A DNA stretch of 64,000 nucleotides from assembly GCA_009767595.1 (NCBI GenBank), contig VSDK01027036.1, positions 22,288 through 86,287 on the forward strand. Reading direction: 5' to 3'. Position numbers and translations under genes: made by a program. Within the stretch, counting starts at the first letter, position 1; the number at the start of each line of letters is the position of its first letter. Below are positions 1-11,874 of this stretch, piece by piece. The DNA is from Symbiodinium kawagutii. Taxonomy: Eukaryota > Sar > Dinophyceae > Suessiales > Symbiodiniaceae. A model generated the notes under the pieces. The model had not been told where the DNA came from, ran no database searches, and saw only the letters and a program-made list of their open reading frames with translations.

Positions 1-239
1 GTAGGGAAACGTCAAGGTCCGTGGAAAACTTAACTGCAGCAAGGGAACACAGATCTTCGAGGAGTCGGCTCTCTTCTTCTTGGACTTGGCACCTTGTTGC
101 TGTCAGAATGAAGAGACGAAGAGAATCGAAGAGATATGAAGAGATATGAAGAGATGTTTCTAAGAGTACAAAAGTCTGAACATCTGTAGACATCTGTAAA
201 CTCTGACAGTACTCCTATGTATTCTCCTATGACTCCTCT

Positions 240-740
240 CTATCTCATTCTATCTCTGGATTCTCCAGCTGAGCAGTCATCCCAGGGTTCAAGCTCTGAA
301 TGGGGCATCAACGCTTGGACGAAATGGCGATGCTGCTCGATCTTGGAACACAAACAAGGGTGGCAAAAGCAAACAAATGCAGGAAGCAAACGCAAAACCT
401 CTGCCTTATCAATCAGTGATTTGTATTGTAATGCCTGCGAATGATGGCAGATCAAGGCAGATCTTGATTTGATTGAATCTATCAATCTGAGTTCAGCATA
501 GATTTTCCCCTTCAGCATCCGACGCGGTGACATGGCCTGGGCTAAAAGCACGTCCCAGTGCTCTTGCGTCTGCACACAGATTTCACATGTCACGACTTCA
601 AACAGTTGCAATGCGTTTGGAATGGCTTGGCTGCAATACCCTTCCGGGAGATGGCACACACCTACGCATGATCTTTGAGGCAAAAACATCCGCTCCACAA
701 TGACATCCTGATCTATGCAGCACATTGCAGCACTATGCAC
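240..740 (-). CDS. Probable exon block, hypothetical protein
   Basis: The minus-strand frame is open for 166 codons and, between about 740 and 400, has the mixed composition of real protein (for example CVQTQEHWDVLLAQAM and MLKGKIYAELRLID) with several cysteines and no low-complexity bias. I do not recognise a family. The start and splice sites are not defined, and the low-coordinate end may already be intron. It is read in the same direction as all genes further right. Confidence 0.45.
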   Translation of the reverse strand: MHSAAMCCIDQDVIVERMFLPQRSCVGVCHLPEGYCSQAIPNALQLFEVVTCEICVQTQEHWDVLLAQAMSPRRMLKGKIYAELRLIDSIKSRSALICHHSQALQYKSLIDKAEVLRLLPAFVCFCHPCLCSKIEQHRHFVQALMPHSELEPWDDCSAGESRDRMR

Positions 741-2020
741 TCACTCAAAACACCTCGGAGAGGGAGCTCGCACTCCCAAATGATCTGCCTGGAAGATCGA
801 GCGCTTCTGGGGAAAAGCACCGCTGGGAAAGGTTGATGGGTCGATGAATGTTCTAATGAAGGGTCGCTGTGAAGTGTCTCATGCTTTTGGTGCGCACGTT
901 TTCCAGAAAAAACAGTCACCATTTGGCCGAGCTAAAGTGTGACCTTCAACTTTCGCCCAGGACTTTGCAGATTCCCGTTGCTTTGGCACATGTTGCAGAT
1001 TCCCCTTCTCAGAAAGTACGCGCAAGCAGCTTCCTTTACAGAAAAACTAGTGCACTGACTTGGCTCAAACAGGTGTTTCAAAGCAAGTCAACCTATCCGT
1101 CAGTATCCATGCGTATCTAAGTGTTTTTAAGGCTCTTGCTATCTCTCTCTCTCGTCTTTACACATCCTGTGTCAAAGCAGAAGCCACTTGAACCTCTGGG
1201 GGTTGTGCAGATGGTGTTCGTCGAATCTGCGAAGGTGCACCTAGCAGTGATGAGGTTCGGATGCCCATCTAGACTGGCAACAACGCCTTACAAAGCCTTG
1301 ATGCCTTGATGCTCCAAAGTTTCAAGGCAAGCAACCCATCACTTTAAAAACACACACATACATACATCCGCTATCACGCACAGTTATATGCATGGCGCAA
1401 GTCCGAATAAGTTGGCACACCGAAGCGAACATGCCATAATTCAGCCAGAATTGGAAAACCGCTTTGTAAAACGTGTCTCCTCCTCCTCCTCCAAAAATCA
1501 CGCGTTTGCAGAACGAATAACATGCCGTAACACGAGAAGCCCCCACCATCCTGTCACAAACTTCCTGCACGTTTTGTTTAGATTCATTTGGACAGTTCCA
1601 GATTGTGAAACCATTTTTTTCCATAACCGCAACATCACATTGCCTGCTTTGCCAAATTAGGGTTCAATATGGTTCAATTGACTGAGCTCGACCTTTCTTC
1701 TGAGTGCCTGTGCACAATGGTTTTTGATGTGCAAAGTCTCTTAAAATGTGCACTTGAGACTTGAGATACCATGAAAGTTTTGCAAGTACTCTCAAGATTC
1801 GAAAGGTATGAAAGTAAGCAATGAAGACATGATAAACAGTTATAAACACATTGCAGCCTCCATTGACTCTTGATCTAAGGCGAACCTCGATCCCCCTCCC
1901 ATTGCAGCATCCCACCTGGAGTCCCAACTCTCGCGCGTCGACGCACTTTGGTCGCCTGATCCTGGCTCTGTTTCGATGTGAAATTATTCATAAAGGATAT
2001 GAAATACATATGATGAATAA
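741..2020. other. No gene recognised
   Basis: Ordinary single-copy-looking sequence. Several short frames exist on both strands, but none has convincing composition or splice context. Confidence 0.6.
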
Positions 2021-2099
2021 ATATATATACATACATACATACATACATACATACATACCTACCTACCTACCTACCTACCTACCTACCTACATACATACA

Positions 2100-2145
<46 letters not shown>

Positions 2146-5100
2146 GGTTCAAAATGGACGGATAGAGAGACAAATAGAGATGGCTAGTTAAATACGTACC
2201 CATATAGGTACGCAGGTCGATTGCAGTAGATAATGCAGTCAAACACGTGCAAAGTACAAGACATACAAACCCTACATGGCATACAAACGATACGACATGT
2301 TCTACAAAAACTCATCTGCATCGCACACATACCGCTCCAAAACACAAAGACTAAACTGTACATATTATGCCATGCATATCATGCATGGCCGTACCTACTG
2401 CACATACTGTAGATTCTGGGCATACCGTGCATAGTGCACGTACCGGCAAAGGATACAAACAATATCAAACAATACAATACAGTATATACATTACAATGCA
2501 GAATAGTTCAACGCAATATTTGTGCTGTACATACATATAGTACTGCAAAAGATTTGCCTTAAGTCTTACATTGCATGCATTACATACAATACAATGGATG
2601 TATTGCATACGCCACAATAAACGCATGCATCCCATACTTTAAAACATGCGTCATTACATGCACCCACAAATGCTGACATACATTTGCACGCGCACACGCA
2701 CACAGACACACATCCACCGGTCAATTGCGTACTTAGATACAGAAAAACACCAGCACAAAAAATCTGGCAAAACACAAGGATGTAAACACATACCATATCC
2801 ACATAAATCAAAACCCTATCAAGGCACAGCACAGCATAGTTTCATGCATCAAACAGCATACCGTACAAACTTGCAGGCACATATGCACAGTACATCGTGC
2901 CAATTACATGCATGCCCATACAAACATACACACATAAGACACCATAACATAACATAACATAACCTAACCTAACCGAACGTAACAATACATAATATAACAT
3001 CACAGAACATAACATGACATTACGTTACATTACATTACATTACATGGAAAAACAAATTGAAACATAACACAACATTACAATACATTACAAAAAATAATCT
3101 AACATACCACAACATTACAATACAATACAATACAATAAAATGAAATGCAATACAATGGAGTACAATAAAATAGAATACAATACAATACAATACAATACAA
3201 TGCAATGCAATGCAATGCAATACATACATACAGACATACAATCATACAGAGATCATACAGACATACAATCATACAGAGATACAAACATATAGACATTCAG
3301 ATATACTGACATACAAACATGACAGAACATTACATGACATAACATTACATTACATAACAAGACATAATTTAGCATGACTGAACATAACTGGACATAACAT
3401 AACCTCAGATAACATACCATAACATACCGTAACATATCATACCATGACATAACACAACATAACACAACATAACTTAGCATAACAGAACATTACATTACAT
3501 CACATCACATACCATACCATAACATACCATACTATGCCATACCATATGTTACATACTTTACAAAACATAACACAACATAACATAACCTCACAAAACAAAA
3601 CATAACGTAACATGACATACCATAACATAACAAAACACAACACAACATAACATAAGTGAACATAACTTGAGATACATTACATACATTACATACATAACAC
3701 AACATAACACAACATTACATAACATTACATACATTACATACAAGTAAATTACACAACATTACACAACATTACAGACATTACATACATTACATAGACTACA
3801 TACATTACATACATTACATACATTACATACATTGCATACATTACATTACATCCCATTCCATTGCAGGACATTACATTCCATTACATTACATTACATTACA
3901 TTTCATTCAATACACACATACATACATACATACATACATACATACATACATACATACATACATTAATTACATACCGACATACAAACATAACATAACATTA
4001 CATTACATAACATTACATTACATAACATTACTTTACATAACATAACATTACATAACATTACATTACATAACATTACATTACATAACAAAACATAATTTAA
4101 CATAAGTTAGTATAACTGGACAGAACATAACCTCACATTACATGACATAACATAACAAACCATAACGTAACATAACATACCATGACATAACACAAGATAA
4201 CACAACATAACTTAACATAACAGAACAAAACCGAACATTACATTACATTACATTACGTTACATACAATACCATACCATACAACACGTTAAATGCTTTACA
4301 TAACAAAACATACCATAATATAACATCACATCACAGAACGTAACATAACATACCATAACATAACACAACAAAACAAAACATAACATACCATAACATAACA
4401 TGACATACATTACATACATTACATACATGACATCACATAACATAACCTAACATTACATAACATTACATAACATTACATACATTACATACAAGTACATACA
4501 AGTACATTACACAACAGTACATACATTACATACATTATATACACTACATACATCACATACACTCCATACATTACATACACTACATACACTACATACATTA
4601 CATATATTACATACGTTACATACGTTACATACATTACATTACATTCCATTCCATTACATGAAATTTTCGATATTACATTACATTACATTACATTGCATAA
4701 CATCGCATTACATTACATTACATCACATTTAATTTCATTTCATTTCATTCCATACATACATACATACATGATACATGCATTCATACAGAACATAACGTTA
4801 CATAACGTTACACAACATAACAAAACATACCAAGGACTACGTAACATAAAATACATAACACAACACAACAAAACGTAACATAAGATAACATTACAGAACA
4901 AAACATGACAATCATACCACAACATTACACAACACTGGATAACATAACACAACATTGCACAACAGAAGACATACATACATACATACATTACATTACATTA
5001 CATTACATTACATTACATTACATTATGTTACGTTAAATTACATTACATTGCATTGCATTACATTACATCACACTACATTACATTACATTACATTACATTA

Positions 5101-6320
5101 CATTACATTATGTTACGTTAAATTACATTACATTGCATTGCATTACATTACATCACACTACATTACATTACATTACATTACGTTACATTACATTACATTA
5201 CGTTACATTACATTACATTACGTTACATTACATTACATTACATCACATCACATCACATACATACATACATACATACATACATACATACACACTTACACAC
5301 ATACATACATAACATAACAAAGCAAAACATGACATAACAGCACAGAACAGAACAGAACAGAACAGAACAGAACATAAGATAACATCACATCACATTACAT
5401 TACAGTACATTAGATTACATTACATTACATTACAAAACATTACATATAACATTAAATACATAACATGAAATACATAACATTACATACATGACATTTCACA
5501 ACATTACATACATGCCATTACACACCATTACATACATGCCATTACATACATAACATTACATACATAACATTACATACATAACATTACATTACATTACGTT
5601 ACTTTACATCACATTACACTACACTACACTACACTACATTACACTACACTACATTACATTACATTACACTACACTACAGTACATTACATTATGTAAGATT
5701 ACTAAAATACATACACAGAGACATACATACATACATACATACATACATACATACATACATAAGATAACATAACATAGCATAGCATAGCATAGCATAGCAT
5801 AGCATAGCATCACAAAACATTACATAACATAACATAACATAACATTACTTTACATTACATTACATTACATTAATTACATTACATTCATACATACACACAT
5901 TACATGCATAACTAACTAACGAACGAACGAACTCACCAACTAACAAACAAACATTACATTCATAACATAACAGAACATAAAATAACATAACATTACATCA
6001 CATTACATTAGATTACATTACATTACATTACATTACATTTCATTACATTACATTACATTACATTACCTTACATATATATATATGTAATGTATTTATTTAT
6101 ATTTATACATTACATTGCATCGCATTACATTACATATACGCACATATACACACATATACACACATATACACACATATACGCACACATACACTCATGCACA
6201 CATACACGCATGCATACATCACATCACATCACATCACATCACATTGCCATACCATACCATACCATACCATACCTTACCTTCCCATGCCATTCATACATAC
6301 ATCATGAGAAGGTAGCATTG
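2021..6320. repeat. 4.3 kb microsatellite field of ACAT, ACATA and ACATT units
   Basis: The field starts with CATA tetramers and CCTA units (2027-2145), passes through a less regular CA-rich stretch (2160-2940), then becomes a dense mosaic of AACAT, TACAT and CATTA pentamers mixed with tetramers up to about 6320. The strand is strongly asymmetric: the plus strand has almost no G for long stretches. All reading frames here are translations of the repeat. Confidence 0.95.
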
Positions 6321-6369
6321 CAGCATCAATTACAGAGACTTCCTTGGACACCAGCAGAGGTAGAACGGT

Positions 6370-7005
6370 AGAACGGTAGATAAGCAGATAAGACGATGAC
6401 AGACAGACAGACAGACAGATAGATAGATAGGTAGACAGATAAATACATTGCTAGGTAGATAGATAGATAGATTGGTAGAGAGGTAGGTAGATAGGAAGAT
6501 AGGTAGGTAGATAGGTAGATAGGTAGATAGGTAGATACGTAGATAGGTAGATAGGTAATGATACAATGGTAGGTCTGCAAGTAGGCAAGAAGATAGGTAC
6601 ATAGGCAAATAGTTGGCTACGTAGCTACATAGCATGAAAGAGAGAGAGATGGACAGATAGGCAAATAGGTGGATGAATAGACGGGCAAGTATATAGGCGC
6701 AGAAATGCAAATGTAGGCAGGTCACTGGGTAGGTACGTACACAAAGAATAGGCACAGTCGGTACAGTAGATACGTAGATGGCTAGGTAGGTATAGAATGA
6801 TAGCAAGACAAATAGATGGATGGGTAGATCAATGCACTGAATAGGTAGATAGATGGATAGGCAAAAAGATAAACAGGTCAAGCAATAGAGAAATACATCT
6901 ATATAATCAAATAAGCATATGTAGATACTATCTAAATAGGTAATAGGTAACCAGGCATCAAATAAGTAGATTGGAGAGAGATATATATATATATTTAGAG
7001 AGAGA
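6370..7005. repeat. GATA/GGTA microsatellite field
   Basis: TAGA and TAGG tetramers with decayed interruptions. The strand bias is opposite to the neighbouring ACAT field: purines are now on the plus strand. The 320-codon minus-strand frame here is a repeat translation, apart from its first part. Confidence 0.93.
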
Positions 7006-7230
7006 GAGTCGACCTGTTGCAATGCAAATGATGAACGTCGGACAACTGCTGTCAAGCCGCCTCCTTCGTCAGCCATGTGTTTGGCTTGAGATCTATTACA
7101 ATGCGACCTTATTGTAGACACATGCAAACGAAATGCAAAGGACATGCAAGCGGCAAACGACTCTGGCGTTGTAATCTCCTTGCAAACTCCAACTTTTGCA
7201 TCTTTTGCTCCCTTGAAAAGCTGGGAGTTT

Positions 7231-7321
7231 CGCCTTCGATGTCGACGTTCACGATCGTCGCTGGCAGCCATTCCCCGTGCGATACAGACCAATAGTCAAC
7301 CAAATCGTGCTTCCTGTACAC
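7231..7321 (-). CDS. Exon with a Tudor/SH3-like motif
   Basis: After an acceptor CCCCAG at 7322, the minus strand encodes VYRKHDLVDYWSVSHGEW followed by LPATIVNVDIEG. The pattern (Asp-Leu-Val-Glu/Asp-Tyr-x-Ser, then Gly-x-Trp-x-Pro-Ala) matches a small beta-barrel motif seen often in dinoflagellate proteins. The same motif, split by an intron, occurs at 9353-9578. The 3' end is uncertain; a GC or GA donor near 7230 is possible. It could be a distal exon of the kinase gene upstream, or a separate gene. Confidence 0.6.
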
Positions 7322-7665
7322 CTGGGGCACAGCACTGGAATGCAATTTGCTGCAATGGCAAACTCAGCAATTTGTCATGGACAAGTCATGACAAGTCGAG
7401 ATCCTTGCTTCAAGCTGCCTCAGCTTTGAGATTGGCTTTGGTTTCGGACAAGAATAGAACAAAGCTATCACTCAAATGGGAAGAAATGAATTGAATCATT
7501 TGCAAATGTTTCGAACTCAGCGGTCGCAAATCAAAGGACCCTACGCACGATTCGATGGTGAAGCCTTTGTTGATCGCAAGCATCAATCACACAACATTGA
7601 TAGTGCCAGAACAGTGCCTTTAAATTTGAATTCAATCCAATGTTAGGCAAAATGATTGATAAAAT

Positions 7666-7960
7666 CTAATCAAATCTAATCAAGTAAAGCAATGTACTCT
7701 TCCCATTTCTGAATCCTGGGAGACCCACAGCACGGGAACTTGGCTGGCTGCCCAAGCCTGCGATTGCTCCTGCAGCCTCAATGTCCGAGGACTGAAGGAA
7801 CTTCTCAAGGAACTTCTTTTGATCTTCTTGGAATTGCGAACTCTTCTTGGAATCAAACAAGTGCGGGGCTCCTGCCGAGAGACGAAGGTTGCCAAATGCA
7901 AACGAAGTGAAGGCTTCATCAGTGCACCATGGCACCAACAACATCTTGAATCATCTACTT
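7666..7960 (-). CDS. Possible exon, hypothetical protein
   Basis: A minus-strand frame with plausible composition, including SQFQEDQKKFLEKFLQ and an Ala/Gly-rich stretch. It lies between the two Tudor-like exon groups on the same strand, so it may belong to the same gene. No family is recognised and the splice sites are not fixed. Confidence 0.35.
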
Positions 7961-8799
7961 GCTTTACGTGGTGTCCTTCGCTGCAATGGAAGTGGCGAGC
8001 CCCCACGTGAGCCAGGACGACTGCCGGGCCTGAATTTGACGGACTTTCTGCGCCGGTGCTATTCTGTGCTTTCTCAATAGTTCTTGATACTTTTTTCTTT
8101 TCACATTATTAATTACGATATTAATCAAGATATTAATTAAGATATCTTAAGTTCGTGCTCGTTGTTCTCTTCCTCTTGTGTTCGTATGGTCACAAATCCT
8201 TGCACTTGGTTGCTGGCGCAGGAATACCTCCCAATGAAGGGCTGCGCCTCAGTGCGTTCTCACAGCAATTTGAATAGCACGAACGATGGAACTTGAGGGC
8301 TTGGTCATCGAACCCAATCGAGGGAATTGCGCCTGACATGACACATTCAACTGATCTACTTTGGCACTTGAATGGACAAGGTTTGCATATGTTTGCATAA
8401 GAAAGGTTTCAAAAGCACCAGGCACCTCTAAAACCACCGCGATCTCCTACCTTGGGATGACTCAGCAGCCCGCCAAATCGCTTGACGCGGGAGACACTGG
8501 GTGCATTCGGGTGCTATAAATAGAGAGAAAGAAAGAAAGAAGAAGTTGAGGAGAAGCCATTTCTGAGTTCCTCTTGGGCACGAACTGATGGGTTCGATGG
8601 GTTCCTTCAACACGAAGTGCATCACTTTAAGGATGTTACAAGAACGACAAGGGATGACAATGAAACAGCAATGGCAATCGAAGTCGACAGCGGTCAGGTG
8701 GCACCGGCCTCATCGGTGAGCCGGCTCTGGAACCTGCCCGCGATGCACCTGAGAGCGTCTCAGATTCGAACAATTGAAACATCCCTGACTCTCTGACTC

Positions 8800-9140
8800 T
8801 CTACTATTTCCTATCATTTTCTATCATTTCCTATCAGTTTCGATCAGTTTCTATCAGTTTCTATCATTTTCTATCATTTCCTATCATGTCCTATCATTTT
8901 CTATCACTTTCTATCATTTTCAATCATTTTCTATCATGCTCTATCAGTTTCTATCATTCTCTATCAGTTTTTATCATTTTCTTTATCATTTTCTATCATG
9001 TTCTATCATTTTCGATCAGTTTCTATCATGTTTTATCATTTCCTATCATTTTCGATCAGTTTCTATCGTGTTTTATCATTTCTTATCATTTTCTATCAGT
9101 TTTTATCATTTTCTTTATCATTTTCTATCATTCTGATTCT
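8800..9140. repeat. 10-11 bp tandem repeat, CTATCATTTT type
   Basis: More than 30 degenerate copies of CTATCATTTT or CTATCAGTTT. The period is about ten to eleven bases. Frames through it give FLSFSISFYH-type nonsense. Confidence 0.93.
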
Positions 9141-9352
9141 TTTCTTTTCTCTGTCTTGTCTCTCTCTCTCTCCTGAGTAGACGGCTCTCTTTTCTCCTCC
9201 GAACTTTTTTTGCTTGATCCTCAAGCTACATTTGATAGACTTGAAATGCAAAAAAAGATACCACGTCAAGCCTCCTTGGATATCCACGTATTTGGCCTTG
9301 CTGTGACAAACGGCATATTTTTCTCTCAAAGGCCACATCTTCTTGCGGTAGC

Positions 9353-9578
9353 TTGAGAGTGGGGCTTCAAGTCAACGATGATGCGCCCTTCACTGTCCGT
9401 CTTCACAACTGTCGCAGGGAGCCAATCCTTACGGTTTGAAGGATCGGCTTTATCCTCAAGCACTTGCTGCAGTTGCTTCAGCTTTGCCAAACTCTTCCTG
9501 AAAAGAGCTCAAACTTAAACCCAGGAACTCCATGAGAAACAGAGTAGTACTCCACCAAATCGTTTGCCTTGTAGCCAC
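9353..9578 (-). CDS. Two exons encoding a Tudor/SH3-like motif
   Basis: Exon 9578-9529 encodes GYKANDLVEYYSVSHG and exon 9427-9353 encodes DWLPATVVKTDSEGRIIVDL. Both follow an AG acceptor with G as first exon base. The intron between them is GT-AG (9528-9428) and joins in phase 0. Together they give the same motif as the exon at 7231-7321. The donor after 9353 would be GC. Function unknown; such barrels usually bind peptides or methylated residues. Confidence 0.65.
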
Positions 9579-9921
9579 CTCGTTAAAAGGGAGGCAACAA
9601 AATGTGACAAGTGCGTTCAGCGCATTCAATTCAAGACATTCAAGCGAAAAGGCTAATACGACAAATCTACAAAACAAAAAGTATGTCCTGTTAAAACTGA
9701 GACCGCAAACTAATGCAAGGCTCTCCTACCTTGGAGCATTTCGGTGTAAGACATGACATCAATGGCTTTTACGCTGGCAAACCATGCAACCTACGACTTA
9801 GAAACTGGACAGTTGCAATATACTGAAAGTGCCAGTATGCCAGTGTTAACAGCTGCTCGCAATCTGTGCAGGACAACTGGCTCAAACACCAAAAGATCAG
9901 CCAACTGCTACCTTTGCAACC

Positions 9922-9925
<4 letters not shown>

Positions 9926-10010
<85 letters not shown>

Positions 10011-10066
10011 ACGCGCGCGCGCGCGCGCGCGCGCACGCACACCTGCACGCACGCACGCACGCATGA
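9926..10066. repeat. CA and CG dinucleotide tract (Z-DNA candidate)
   Basis: About 85 bases of CA repeats, interrupted by CCCACG, then about 25 bases of GC repeats and CACG units. Strict purine-pyrimidine alternation over this length is typical of sequence that can adopt left-handed DNA under supercoiling. Confidence 0.95.
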
Positions 10067-11022
10067 TTAAGCTTGCGCAGTCATTTGACAACAATTTACA
10101 ACGTGCAAGTATTCTACATAATCACAGCATACAACAAACGAAGATAAATGAAATGACAATGGCAGCGCATGTGGCCCAGTCTCAGCTGCAGTATTTTGTA
10201 GCAAGTCATTTCTGTGCAAGAACCTTGAGGCATAGGACACATCGTTTCTGAGACTTTTCAGCTCCCGACACTGGATCCAGATGGCGGTACCGGAGCTGCG
10301 GGTATCGAATCAGACTCGGAGTGGATTCTTCGCATTCCACCATGGATTCCACCATCATCAACAGCCTCACAAGGACGAAACTTCAATCTCTTCCAAATGC
10401 GCAATATCTATGTACAGAAATATGCGGATATAAATATATGTCCATATATACTTATATACTTATATACATATCATATATACATATATACGTATGTACATGT
10501 ATACATATATATATATACATATATATGATGTGATATGATATGATATGATATGATATGATATTTGTTGAAAGTAGAACACAACAAAATATCAATGGCCCAC
10601 CTGCACAGCTTCCTGGGCTTCATCCAGCATTTGTCTCACGATGCCTTGGAGCTGGGGCCTTGGAATCAAAGTGACCGGCCCTCGAATCTCACAACTTAGA
10701 AGTTAAGTAAGTTAATTAACTTAACTCAAAACTGAACTAAACTCAGATTCTCCTCTTCGCCACTAGCGCTGACGACCTAACTCTTGTGATGTGCCATGTC
10801 TTTGGATGCTTGGGATTCAGCAGCATCCCCCAGAACGGAGCCAAAGAAAACCAGTGAACAGCGCCGCAGAACCACCATCGGGATCCTAGGCCTAATGCTC
10901 CTCAGAGATTTCAAAAAAAAAATAGGAGGACATGTCTTCCAAAGTTGCGCGCGCTGGACAGAGAGAAGTCCTGCTAGCAAGCTCGAGCTTGCCTTCGCGC
11001 TGATAGATACCTAGATGGACGG

Positions 11023-11055
<33 letters not shown>

Positions 11056-11870
11056 GGACAAATTAAAGACTGAAGGATGCGACGGTCCAAAGCTTGTTGG
11101 GAGACAAGGTCACAAGCGATAGAAGAGGGAGAGAGGAAATGTCGCAACCCAAGAGATCCAGAGCCTACTTGATCTTCCGACAAAAGTTCAGACTCAGAGA
11201 AAACTATATAGAGCCAAAAGTAACAACCGGGAACTGCAAAGACATGAAACCAAGAGACCAAAAGCCCCATTGGGAAGGCAAGGCCGAAGGCAAGTGGAGA
11301 CAAAAGAATACAAAAGCAACACGCCCAAGGTACCCAGACTGGGAGACAAATGGTCAAGTTGGAGACCAAACCCGAACGTGCCGCTTAGAACCAGGGAGAG
11401 ACAGCAAGATCATGGAAGACAAGGCTCCCACTGTATGGTGGACGATGCATCAGAAAAACAAAGCGAAAGGAGGGAAGGGGATGACAAGTGCGGGACAAAA
11501 CTCGGACACTTCACACAAGGCACTCAGAGCCTATTGGATATCAATTGGAACACAACTGAGAGACAACAGCAAAAACATATGACGCAAGTACCCAGGTCCT
11601 GGGGAAAAATGGAAAGCATGTGGTACGACAAAGCAAGGCAATAGTAAAGTCATCCAACCCGGCACCTGTGGAGGAATGCAAGTCTGCAGACAGAAACAAA
11701 ATCAGTTGACCTACCCCACCAACCGTTTTGAAGGAGTAAGAACCAAGTGCAGCTACACCCAGCTACTACTAAGCCAGGGTCAGTTGCAAGATGGTGCAAG
11801 AGCAAGGTGCAAGACGGTGCAAGTTGCAAATGCAAAAGTGGCAGCGGTTGCAATTTGGGAAAGTGCTCAG
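10067..11870. other. Non-coding stretch with small repeats
   Basis: It holds a TATA-rich patch with a TGATA run (10430-10560), a GGAT block (11012-11055) and a purine-rich region (11090-11640) built from loosely repeated GGGAGACAA- and CCAAG-like phrases. The 162-codon plus-strand frame in the purine-rich part looks like a by-product of its composition. No gene is recognised; it could be intron or 3' region of the kinase gene. Confidence 0.55.
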
Positions 11871-11874
11871 TCTG

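Noticed and set aside
2940-3000. CCTAACCTAACC-like stretch resembling a telomere repeat
   Set aside because: Only two or three units inside a long ACATA microsatellite, and not the TTTAGGG type expected in this group.
6330-7292. 320-codon minus-strand frame
   Set aside because: Mostly translation of a GATA-type repeat; only its first part overlaps the Tudor-like exon region, in another frame.
11094-11644. Plus-strand frames of 124-162 codons in purine-rich sequence
   Set aside because: Polar, repetitive composition without any domain or splice context; stops are rare only because the DNA is A/G rich.
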